From positions 1 through 32,740 of the forward strand of contig JAQWLN010000053.1 of NCBI GenBank assembly GCA_029247265.1: 32,740 nt of DNA. The letters run 5' to 3'. This stretch comes from Fuerstiella sp. Lineage in GTDB: Bacteria > Planctomycetota > Planctomycetia > Planctomycetales > Planctomycetaceae. A program made the translations under genes and the position numbers. Shown piece after piece: positions 26,309 to 32,740 of the stretch; within the stretch, counting starts at the first letter, position 1, and each line of letters opens with the position of its first letter. Under the pieces are notes generated by a model. It worked only from the letters and a program-made list of their open reading frames with translations. It was not told where the DNA came from and ran no database searches.

Positions 26309-26351
26309 CGGGCGAAAGCAGACCGCTCTCGGCCTCGCCTGATCGGCGTGC

Positions 26352-26389
26352 AAAAAAGGTCGTCACGAAACCCGCATTTCGTGACGACC
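26352..26389 (-). terminator. Rho-independent terminator of the secretin gene
   Basis: A perfect 13-base stem GGTCGTCACGAAA (26358-26370) / TTTCGTGACGACC (26377-26389) around loop CCCGCA, followed on the minus strand by six T residues (complement of 26352-26357). It stops transcription from the secretin side before it enters alaS antisense. It may also block alaS readthrough, though no T run follows it on the plus strand. Confidence 0.92.
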
Positions 26390-26461
26390 GGACCCCACAA
26401 CTGCCACTTTAGAATCTAAAGAGCAGCGAGGAACGACTCCGTAGAGAAGGCTTTGTTCCCG

Positions 26462-26527
26462 CCCGGACAGACCGCACCTGTGCCGGACGGGATCAATGTC
26501 GGTCAGGTCCCGCAAGGCCGGACCGAC
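26462..26527 (-). other. Two stem-loops in the 3' untranslated region of the secretin gene
   Basis: GTCGGTC (26498-26504) pairs with GACCGAC (26521-26527), and the inner GGTC/GGCC extends it to about 11 pairs with one mismatch. A second, weaker hairpin (GCAC-CT-GTGC, flanked by CCCG/CGGG) lies at 26462-26491. They sit between the secretin stop and the terminator and could protect the transcript end; no T run follows either. Confidence 0.45.
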
Positions 26528-26538
26528 ACCACCTCCGA

Positions 26539-29500
26539 TTAGAGCCCTGATGTTCCAATAACCAGTTCTTCCTCCTCTTCATGAATGATGATTCGCGGAG
26601 TGACCATCAACATCACGCTTTCCGTTTCTCGACCCACACCGCTGTTCTTGAACAGCCGACTGACGTATGGAATTTTGTTCAGAATCGGCACACCAGCCAT
26701 ATTCCGACCTTCACGCAGTCGCTTAATACCTCCAAGAAGCACAGTGCCTCCATCGGGAACGCTGACCGTTGTCGACACGCTGATCTGCTCCACAACAGGC
26801 TGCTGAACAGTCAAGGTTCCACCGGCGGCACCACCCTGCTGGCCCTGCTGACCGCCACCCTGACCACCCTGACCGCCACCACCGCCGCCGCCGATGCCGC
26901 CCTGACCAAACTGGCCACCGCCACCGCCGCCGCCGAACTGACCGCCGCCACCACCCTGCTGACCGCCGCCAATCGCACCGCCACCGGCACCACCACTGGC
27001 AAAGGAGAAGGTGAAGACGTCCACGATGTTGTTAAACTGGGGTGCCAGAGACAATCGAACGAAACGTCGGTCTGCTGAGATCACAGCGACGACCGTCAGG
27101 TTAATACCTTCTGAGACGGGCTGGATGATTGGCTGGAAGCCGACCGATCCCGATCCGACGACCGGGATCAGCCCGATCACAAATGGTCGCGTGGTCGCGT
27201 CCGTAATCGTTGCCAACTGGCCGTTGAACAGAGTGACCTTCGGAGCAAACAGAATGTTTGCCCTTTCGTCCGCCTGTGCTGCCTGAATGAAGAAGAACGC
27301 TTCGAGGTCGCTCAGGATTGCCATCCCGACCTGAATTCCGGCATCCGGATTGAAGTTGCCGAAGTCAGGCACACCAAGCTCGAATGATCCCTGGCGGAAC
27401 TGAATATCGTAATCTTCGGTAAACGAATCGGGGCTGGCCAGTCCCACGGCCTGACCGTTAAAGTCATCTCGTGGCGAATTAACTCTCTGGATCGTGTCAA
27501 ACAGGCCTGTCGCTCCGCCCTGCTGGCCCTGCTGGCCACCCTGCTGACCACCGCCGCCGCCCTGCTGACCGCCGCGAAGGTCTCCCTGCTGACCGCCACC
27601 GCCACCGCCACCTGCCTGGCCACCTGGAAACTGAAGTTGGCGAGAACCAAATGCGGGCACGCCCGGAGGATCACCCAGATTGTCCTGAATGTTGAAGTCA
27701 AAGTCGACGCCGATTCGTTCGAAGAATCGATCCGTCACACTGACAAAGCGGACTTCAACCGTAACCTGGAGGTCCTGTAATTTTCGCAACTGCCCAAGTA
27801 AATCGACAATCTGGTCGTGAACCGCTGGCGTCTGGCGAATCACCAGACTGAGCGTGTTCTCGTTGCCTTCAGCCCGTCCCGCTCCGCCGTCCAGATCCCA
27901 GGTTCCTGGTTCCACAGTTGTTGTGATCAGATCGATGAGATTTGAAAAATCGATGCCGCGGTCATTGCTGCGTCCTGACGTCCCATTGCGACGCGGCATA
28001 CCATTGCTGCCGATGCCAACCGTCAGATCGTCATTCACCTGAAATAATCCACTGCCAGAAAAGTCGTTGCCACCCAGCATTGAAGGGTTGTCGAATGCAC
28101 CTGGAGTTCGATCCAGACTTACCGGCACCACAAGGTCAGCAACGTTGTAGACGATCGGCTCATACTTCGATTCTTTTTCGAGACGATTGGTAATCTTCAG
28201 CACTTCGTTTTCGATGTCGTAGACGAGTCCTCCCGCCTGGTCGAGCAGCAGGTTCAGCGCACTTCGCAGCTGAATGCCGTCAACGTCGATGCTCACAGCC
28301 TGATTAGGCAGCAACCCGTCGGTTTCGATAGCCCGGGTGTCCAATGCGATGTTGATGCCGTGAGTGGTGGCGATGTGCCGAATAATGTCCGTCAGTGGAA
28401 CATCGTGGAAGTGCAGTGAAATGACCTCACGGAGGCTCTTTTCGATCCTGAGTTCGCTCTCCGTGCGAGTGCGAGAGTCTGCACGTCCATACTTCGCACG
28501 ACGCTTCGTCAGCTCCTGCCAGCTTTTACCCAGCGTATAGTCGGCTGCCGATGGAATCGCAGACAGTTCCACATCATTCATCACATCCAGAAAACCAGCG
28601 GCCTTCTTTTCCCTCAACTGCTCATTGAAGTCAATCTGGCGTCGCAGCCTGGCCTTTTCAACCATGATTACAGCCTGCGGAAGATTCGGATTCAGATCCC
28701 GAGCCTTTGTGGCAACAAGCTCTGCTTCCGGGTACCGCCGCTGTCGCATCAGATCATTATACTGTCCATTCAGATCGGCGAACTCCTGTTCGATGCGTAT
28801 CTGGTTGTCGAGCTGTGCCCGAATCTCTTCCTTAACGTTTCGATTCCGTTCTTCGTTGGCGATGATCGGAGCCCGGTGTTCCATGTAGGTACGAATGTTC
28901 CGCTGAGCTCGCTGAACATGGCTGGCCAGCACGTTGACGGATTCTTCCGGAAGGTCTGCCGCTTCGACAGTCGCAAGCGTTCTGTCCAGAATTTCAAGAG
29001 CCTCCGCAGCATTCTGCTCTTTCAGCTTTTCTGCCCGAAAGACGGAGTTCAGGACCTCAGTTCGCAGTCGTGTGATTCGTACATCCAATTGGTTGGCTGC
29101 ACTTTCCAGAGGATCTGTTTCTGCCATCGGATCCAGACCTGGAATCGTGATAGGCGGCGTTGTTTCTTCCTGTGGCGCTGAACCAGACGTCAAAGCGACA
29201 CCATCGTTCGAGGAGACCTGCTGCAGAATGACCTGCAGAGTTTGACGTCGTGCGGCGTCCAGTTGACCGGCATTGTTCCACGCCTGCATCAATGATTCTC
29301 GACCCGCAACGTGATCCCCCTTCCGTAACAGAGCGATCCCCTGCTGCATCGCGGCTTCCGCAGATGTGCCGGTGGGATGCACAACAGGCAGTGACTCCGT
29401 GGGCGCAGAATCGCCAAACGCGGCAAATCCATTCTCACCAGAAAACGGATTCGGGGCCTGTTGCGGCGTGACGTCAACAGGCTCTTGAGATGCCGGATCA

Positions 29501-30723
29501 GAAAACCCTGAAGCCATATTCGCAAAAGCGGGGTCAGCTGGCGAGTTGTCCTGTGTCGGAGGAAATGGCTGTTCACTAGCTGTCACTGGTGCGAAGGCGC
29601 CCGGCCGACTTGAATTCGTTCCAGCCAGAGTCTGTTCAACTTCCGCCAGAATCAATTCCGGACGGTCGTCCAGCAGAGACCAGGCAATATTCAGACTTTG
29701 AGCCTGTTCTGCCTTGTCCCGCGCGGCGGCAAGGCGACCCTGCAATAAATCGCGGCGAGCTTCATCAACCAGCCCACGAGCGTTCTTTTCGTCAGCAGAG
29801 ACTGTCGATCCGTCCGCAGTATTTTCATGGAAGACACTGGTCGGGGCGACGCCCGGTTCCGTTAGTTTCGCAATGTCCTTTCTGACCAGTAGCGGATTGT
29901 CTTCAAACAGGCCATACGACGCATTCAGTCCTTCAGCCTGATTGGCAAGATCGCTGGCTTGCTGCAACCTTCCCACAGCGATCGCACTGCGTGCCTGCTC
30001 AACAAGTGCCTTCGCCTTCTGGTAGCTCTGTTCGGCATGCTGTGGATTGGCAGCTGTAGTTCCTTCAGAAGCTGCATCATCTGCGAAAAAGGTCGTCGTA
30101 CCTTCAGCACGATCGATCTGCGCCAGAAGATGATCGGGGCGGTCGTCCCACAATCCCCATGAGACCTTCAGCGTTCTGGCCTGCATCGCTCGAGTGCGGG
30201 CAACCGCAGTGTTACCTGCGGACATCGCTTTTCGTGATTCCTGCATCAGCTTCTGAGCCTGATGTTTGTTGATCAGTTCAATGCTGGCGTCTTTGGAAAG
30301 TGGTGCTGTTCCTTCCGTCGCCGCATTAGCCGCCGTGAATGGATTCGCGGCGGCTGCAGTCTCTGGTTCCACCGAGTCAGGACTCGGCCACGCTTCAGCA
30401 GCGTCCAGATCCCATGGATTGTCAGTCCGACTGCCGCTCTCATCCAGTTCCGCAAGGAACTTCTGAGGCGTCTGTTCGCCGGGTTGCCAGCTTGCCGACA
30501 ATGAGGCAGCTGTCTCGGCAAGCCTCCGAGCCTGGCGGACATCACCCTGCCTAGCCGACTGTCGGGCGTCGTTCATGAACCGCCTGGCAACTGAACCGTA
30601 ACTGTCCGGGGATCCGGACTCGGTCTGAGCTGACAGGACGCGTGATGGGTCACCGCCGCTGAAGAGATACAGCGAAGCGGCCATCACCGAAACGCACGCG
30701 ATGAATCCAATGGCCTTATGCAC
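26539..30723 (-). CDS. Large secretin (GspD/PilQ superfamily) with N-terminal repeats and Gly/Gln-rich inserts
   Basis: A 1394-residue outer-membrane secretin. The GTG at 30723 is the start because a perfect AAGGAGG lies eight bases upstream. A signal peptide (residues 1 to about 32) is followed by four to five related helical units (near 43-97, 152-207, 231-290, 311-368 and a divergent 455-503), each with a basic helix pair and a W/Y-x-x-x-D-x-P ending. A coiled-coil region (about 545-710), an STN/N0-like domain (757-850) and an N1-like domain (955-1010) follow. The secretin beta domain spans about 1110-1390 with VPDGGTVLLGGI and VPILNKIPYVSRLFK. Two glycine/glutamine-rich inserts interrupt it (1034-1073, 1244-1302). 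It forms a ring for type II secretion or pili. No other secretion gene is adjacent. Confidence 0.9.
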   Translation of the reverse strand: MHKAIGFIACVSVMAASLYLFSGGDPSRVLSAQTESGSPDSYGSVARRFMNDARQSARQGDVRQARRLAETAASLSASWQPGEQTPQKFLAELDESGSRTDNPWDLDAAEAWPSPDSVEPETAAAANPFTAANAATEGTAPLSKDASIELINKHQAQKLMQESRKAMSAGNTAVARTRAMQARTLKVSWGLWDDRPDHLLAQIDRAEGTTTFFADDAASEGTTAANPQHAEQSYQKAKALVEQARSAIAVGRLQQASDLANQAEGLNASYGLFEDNPLLVRKDIAKLTEPGVAPTSVFHENTADGSTVSADEKNARGLVDEARRDLLQGRLAAARDKAEQAQSLNIAWSLLDDRPELILAEVEQTLAGTNSSRPGAFAPVTASEQPFPPTQDNSPADPAFANMASGFSDPASQEPVDVTPQQAPNPFSGENGFAAFGDSAPTESLPVVHPTGTSAEAAMQQGIALLRKGDHVAGRESLMQAWNNAGQLDAARRQTLQVILQQVSSNDGVALTSGSAPQEETTPPITIPGLDPMAETDPLESAANQLDVRITRLRTEVLNSVFRAEKLKEQNAAEALEILDRTLATVEAADLPEESVNVLASHVQRAQRNIRTYMEHRAPIIANEERNRNVKEEIRAQLDNQIRIEQEFADLNGQYNDLMRQRRYPEAELVATKARDLNPNLPQAVIMVEKARLRRQIDFNEQLREKKAAGFLDVMNDVELSAIPSAADYTLGKSWQELTKRRAKYGRADSRTRTESELRIEKSLREVISLHFHDVPLTDIIRHIATTHGINIALDTRAIETDGLLPNQAVSIDVDGIQLRSALNLLLDQAGGLVYDIENEVLKITNRLEKESKYEPIVYNVADLVVPVSLDRTPGAFDNPSMLGGNDFSGSGLFQVNDDLTVGIGSNGMPRRNGTSGRSNDRGIDFSNLIDLITTTVEPGTWDLDGGAGRAEGNENTLSLVIRQTPAVHDQIVDLLGQLRKLQDLQVTVEVRFVSVTDRFFERIGVDFDFNIQDNLGDPPGVPAFGSRQLQFPGGQAGGGGGGGQQGDLRGGQQGGGGGQQGGQQGQQGGATGLFDTIQRVNSPRDDFNGQAVGLASPDSFTEDYDIQFRQGSFELGVPDFGNFNPDAGIQVGMAILSDLEAFFFIQAAQADERANILFAPKVTLFNGQLATITDATTRPFVIGLIPVVGSGSVGFQPIIQPVSEGINLTVVAVISADRRFVRLSLAPQFNNIVDVFTFSFASGGAGGGAIGGGQQGGGGGQFGGGGGGGQFGQGGIGGGGGGGQGGQGGGQQGQQGGAAGGTLTVQQPVVEQISVSTTVSVPDGGTVLLGGIKRLREGRNMAGVPILNKIPYVSRLFKNSGVGRETESVMLMVTPRIIIHEEEEELVIGTSGL
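26818..26994 (-). repeat. Low-complexity GGN/CAGCAGGG-type repeat inside the secretin gene (C-terminal insert)
   Basis: Codes for residues 1244-1302, nearly all Gly and Gln with a few Phe and Ala. The DNA is built from short variants of GGCGGTGGC and CAGCAGGG units. Such tracts are prone to replication slippage in frame and to assembly error. Confidence 0.85.
27505..27624 (-). repeat. Low-complexity Gly/Gln repeat inside the secretin gene (upstream insert)
   Basis: Codes for residues 1034-1073, in the same CAGCAGGG and GGCGGT units as the C-terminal tract. It lies between the N1-like domain and the start of the secretin beta domain. Confidence 0.85.
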
Positions 30724-30731
30724 TTGGACGT

Positions 30732-30738
30732 CCTCCTT
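30732..30738 (-). promoter_or_regulatory. Ribosome binding site of the secretin gene
   Basis: AAGGAGG on the minus strand, eight bases before GTG 30723. It is the strongest Shine-Dalgarno match in the window and settles the choice of a GTG start. There is no ATG nearby in frame. Confidence 0.85.
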
Positions 30739-31021
30739 AAAACAGGCACAGCAGAATCGTCATGATTTCTGCACACTGTCGGTCGCCATTCGCGGTCGAA
30801 TGACGTGCTATCTGTGAAACTGTGGTAACTGACGTTTGGGTCGTGTCTGACGATTCCTGGCGGACTCGCCGAAACACATCGCACCATCCCGCAAACGTGC
30901 CCAGGTTGGACACATAAAATGGTGCGAGTGCGGTTGATAACCTGACGTTTCCACAAGCGTCAAGACGGCAAAAAGCAATGTGTTCGGTATTTTTTTTCGA
31001 TTCACCACCTCGTGCTGATCG

Positions 31022-31129
31022 TTCGGCACGGCCTGCCGAACCGACATTTCGGCAGCACCGGAACCGCCGGTGGCGGTAAAATGGATGTCCGCAGGAATCG
31101 CCGAAAGGGTGCCGAAACAGGCGGTAAAA
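31022..31129. repeat. Cluster of TTCGGCA/TGCCGAA inverted repeats and GGCGGTAAAA direct repeats
   Basis: Copies of TTCGGCA lie at 31022-31028 and 31048-31054, and of TGCCGAA at 31034-31040 and 31110-31116. The copy at 31034 can pair with either flanking copy, giving mutually exclusive hairpins (the 31033-31055 one has eight pairs). ACCGCC-GGT-GGCGGT (31063-31077) adds a third hairpin, and GGCGGTAAAA occurs at 31072-31081 and 31120-31129. Confidence 0.6.
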
Positions 31130-31286
31130 CACTGTGGCTCGCAGAGTCATGACCACCATGGTCCGGGCACTGCGCCGCTGGGCATCTCTCATTCACAAAT
31201 GCCGCTTGCACACCTGCGTAAACCGTGAATCGCATTTCCGTTAGAGGCTGTTTTCTCAGCTCACAACAACTCAATGCATCGCTGAA

Positions 31287-31853
31287 CTAACTCGCAAACA
31301 ACATGAATTCGGTGAGCAACAGCAGAAATAACACAATGATCGTCGAAATCACCATCCACGATGTCACTGTTGATTCTGCGGCAAAGAAATGGCCAACGGA
31401 ACCCAGACGATGCCAGATCATGAGCCCGCCCAATATTGCTATTGCACCGAACGCGATCAGCGTCCAGACGGGCACACCACAACGCAGCATCTCTCCGGAG
31501 TCACCAACGCCATCCCGCGAACCAAATGCAATGTATGCCCCGTTGGCAATCAGACAGAAACCAGCGAAGAATCCGAATAGCTTTCCCGCGATCCAATTGC
31601 GTCCCAATGCCCATAGCAGCAGCGGCAACAGACAGCCGACAATCGGCCCCAACCAGACAACGATGCCGGGACATGGATTGGGCAAAACATCCGTTCGTGA
31701 GATCGAGAGAGGATGCAAAGAAACGCCTGTTACCGTACCGCCCGTTGCCCACGCCCCGACGACATGTCCCAACTCGTGCACTGCCATCATGCCGTACCAG
31801 CATAATGCCAAAAGACAGACAGCGAACATGACCTTTCGAAGACTGTGCATCAT
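31287..31853 (-). CDS. M50-like (site-2 type) membrane metalloprotease
   Basis: A 188-residue protein with about five membrane helices. The zinc motif HELGH (residues 26-30) lies in the first helix (GMMAVHELGHVVGAW), as in M50 family intramembrane proteases. A candidate third ligand is in the DGVGDSGEML segment (D118). The short length and this layout fit the M50B-like group rather than RseP, with no PDZ domain. It starts six bases after the cyclotransferase stop (ATG 31853, or ATG 31850), so the two are co-transcribed. The substrate is unknown; such enzymes cleave membrane proteins or may have lost activity. Confidence 0.78.
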   Translation of the reverse strand: MMHSLRKVMFAVCLLALCWYGMMAVHELGHVVGAWATGGTVTGVSLHPLSISRTDVLPNPCPGIVVWLGPIVGCLLPLLLWALGRNWIAGKLFGFFAGFCLIANGAYIAFGSRDGVGDSGEMLRCGVPVWTLIAFGAIAILGGLMIWHRLGSVGHFFAAESTVTSWMVISTIIVLFLLLLTEFMLFAS

Positions 31854-31859
31854 GTCAAT

Positions 31860-32255
31860 TCATACGGTACGTTCTGCAATTGGCCATTCCGAGCCGCAGT
31901 CCGTAAGTCCGGACGTGGATGGAAGAAAAAACCAGGCGATCGTTCTGGAAGTGTCATGCGGTGCACAAAGATCCACAGAATCACGAATGTACAGTCCCTC
32001 TGCCACACCTTCGACTTCGTCCAGTTTTAACAGGCATTCCTGATCAACAAGGAATACTTCACCCTTGACAGAATTGCCACCGACCGCCACCTTCACCATC
32101 GCAGGATACGCGCCACAATCGAACAAACGATATCGTGGCTGCGTCGACGCAGTCGCAACGAATTGCTGTTGTGAAAGAAAACGGTGAAGCGCGAAGCCCC
32201 GCTTCAGTGAACCGTAAACAAAAATCAGCGAACAACCATCCACGTGTATCGACAT
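31860..32255 (-). CDS. Gamma-glutamylcyclotransferase-like (GGCT/AIG2 family) protein
   Basis: A 131-residue cytoplasmic protein. The family signature YGSLKRG (Y14-G20) forms the substrate-binding loop, and LDEVEGV supplies the likely catalytic glutamate (E82). The family releases 5-oxoproline from gamma-glutamyl compounds or acts on gamma-glutamylamines; the exact substrate is uncertain. ATG 32255 puts the YGS motif at the usual distance from the N terminus. It is first in a pair with the M50-like gene and divergent from the thioesterase, with only 20 bases between the two start codons. Confidence 0.86.
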   Translation of the reverse strand: MSIHVDGCSLIFVYGSLKRGFALHRFLSQQQFVATASTQPRYRLFDCGAYPAMVKVAVGGNSVKGEVFLVDQECLLKLDEVEGVAEGLYIRDSVDLCAPHDTSRTIAWFFLPSTSGLTDCGSEWPIAERTV

Positions 32256-32256
32256 T

Positions 32257-32266
32257 CCTTTAAAGG
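32257..32266. promoter_or_regulatory. Palindrome CCTTTAAAGG between divergent starts
   Basis: A perfect 10-base palindrome centred in the 20-base gap between GGCT-like ATG 32255 and thioesterase TTG 32276. It supplies AAAGG to both transcripts, although the distance to the GGCT start is too short for a normal ribosome binding site. It may be an operator or coincidental. Confidence 0.35.
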
Positions 32267-32275
32267 CCAGGACTA

Positions 32276-32683
32276 TTGTCCGAAATCATTCAGGAACACT
32301 CCATCGAAATCAGAGTCCGCTACAGTGAAACGGACGCCATGGGACTGCTGCATCACTCGAACTATTTAACGTACTTCGAGGTCGGTAGGACAGAACTCTT
32401 TCGCACTCAGGGCGGCAACTACAGAAAAATGGAAGAACTCGGGCTGTTCTTTGTTGTCGCGCGCATCGACGTACGATTCAAAAGCCCGGCAAGATATGAC
32501 GACGTCCTGACGCTGCGAACACGCATCGTCAGGCAGACCCCTGCAAAGTTGGAACATCGCTACGAATTGAGTCGCGGAAATCAGCTGTTGTGTCAGGCCG
32601 ATTCGGTCATTGCGTGCGTCGATTCGGACGGAATTGTCCAACGAATCCCAGAGGATATTGTTCAAAAAACATCTGACGAGTAA
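32276..32683 (+). CDS. YbgC/4-hydroxybenzoyl-CoA-type acyl-CoA thioesterase
   Basis: A 135-residue hotdog-fold thioesterase. The N-terminal motif YSETDAMGLLHHSNYLTYFEVGRTEL contains the catalytic aspartate (D20) and the FE-x-x-R helix start of the YbgC group, shown here across residues 16-41. The rest is a standard beta-sheet with DVRFKSPARYDD. It hydrolyses short-chain or aromatic acyl-CoA thioesters in the cytoplasm; in proteobacteria YbgC is tied to the Tol-Pal system, but no tol gene is seen here. The start is a TTG at 32276; no in-frame ATG lies near it. The following 57 bases show no terminator. Confidence 0.9.
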   Translation: MSEIIQEHSIEIRVRYSETDAMGLLHHSNYLTYFEVGRTELFRTQGGNYRKMEELGLFFVVARIDVRFKSPARYDDVLTLRTRIVRQTPAKLEHRYELSRGNQLLCQADSVIACVDSDGIVQRIPEDIVQKTSDE

Positions 32684-32740
32684 ATTTTGGCATTACAGGC
32701 GTTTTGGATGGAATATCCCGATTATTCAGGGTAGGTTGCG

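Larger units (their letters stand above)
30724..31286. other. 563-base intergenic region, no convincing gene
   Basis: This gap lies between the secretin start and the M50-like gene stop. Frames present here read as arginine/cysteine-rich noise with no family features. It holds the secretin promoter (not identified), the ribosome binding site at 30732-30738 and a cluster of inverted repeats at 31022-31129. Confidence 0.6.

Noticed and set aside
26581..27078. Thr/Ala-rich plus-strand frames opposite the secretin
   Set aside because: The composition (runs of Thr, Ala and Leu) is the antisense reading of the Gly/Gln codon repeats.
26818..27624. Regular repeats as a CRISPR array
   Set aside because: The units are 6-9 bases, contiguous, in frame and coding; there are no unique spacers and no cas genes in the window.
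30737..31192. A 151-codon minus-strand frame in the gap before the secretin
   Set aside because: Rich in Arg and Cys with no domain, and it overlaps the inverted-repeat cluster and the region expected to hold the secretin promoter.

Overview
The window looks like chromosomal DNA from a member of the Planctomycetota, probably of the Planctomycetaceae/Fuerstiella kind. The lineage evidence is a DUF1587/DUF1592 cytochrome (PSCyt1 type) paired with a Tat-exported DUF1552 protein, two DUF1573 proteins, a very large secretin with N-terminal repeats, and a three-domain MFS/acyltransferase/acyl-ACP synthetase fusion. The species call is inference.

Region 1 (1-5118) is a graveyard of broken genes. 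It holds the end of an IS3-type transposase, a small intact RTX-repeat secreted protein, and a tyrosine integrase remnant beside the 3' end of an intact tRNA-His with its own promoter and terminator. It also holds an ABC ATPase with two in-frame stops, a PSCyt1/DUF1587 gene that has lost its C-terminal half and abuts the ABC remnant, and a DUF1552 gene with a one-base frameshift. This fits a decayed island at a tRNA plus a deletion.

Region 2 (5281-13989) carries housekeeping and envelope genes: the lysophospholipid import and reacylation fusion protein (minus strand), a divergent DUF393 protein with a small membrane protein, a DUF1573 periplasmic protein, and on the minus strand a TPR protein with a clear terminator, an LpoB-like lipoprotein and a COG3014-like lipoprotein. 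The frame of the last one runs 291 bp antisense into the DUF1573 gene.

Region 3 (13990-22041) starts with a 640 bp non-coding stretch containing a strong stem-loop. A plus-strand run follows: a WecA/TagO-type lipid-sugar phosphotransferase, a Wzy/O-antigen-ligase-type membrane protein with a TPR tail, a DUF1573 lipoprotein, a tetraheme cytochrome with a degenerate phosphoesterase domain, a SUKH-like protein and a DUF971 protein. The first two probably serve surface polysaccharide synthesis.

Region 4 (22288-26308) is recA, with a textbook terminator, followed by alaS. Region 5 (26352-32255, minus strand) holds a gamma-glutamylcyclotransferase-like gene followed by an M50-like membrane protease, then a 560 bp gap rich in inverted repeats, then the 1394-residue secretin with a strong terminator facing alaS. 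A YbgC-type thioesterase starts 20 bp from the cyclotransferase in the opposite direction. I found no CRISPR array, no rRNA and no clearly new multi-gene system. The most promising unexplained items are the structured intergenic regions, the pseudo-phosphoesterase cytochrome and the secretin architecture.
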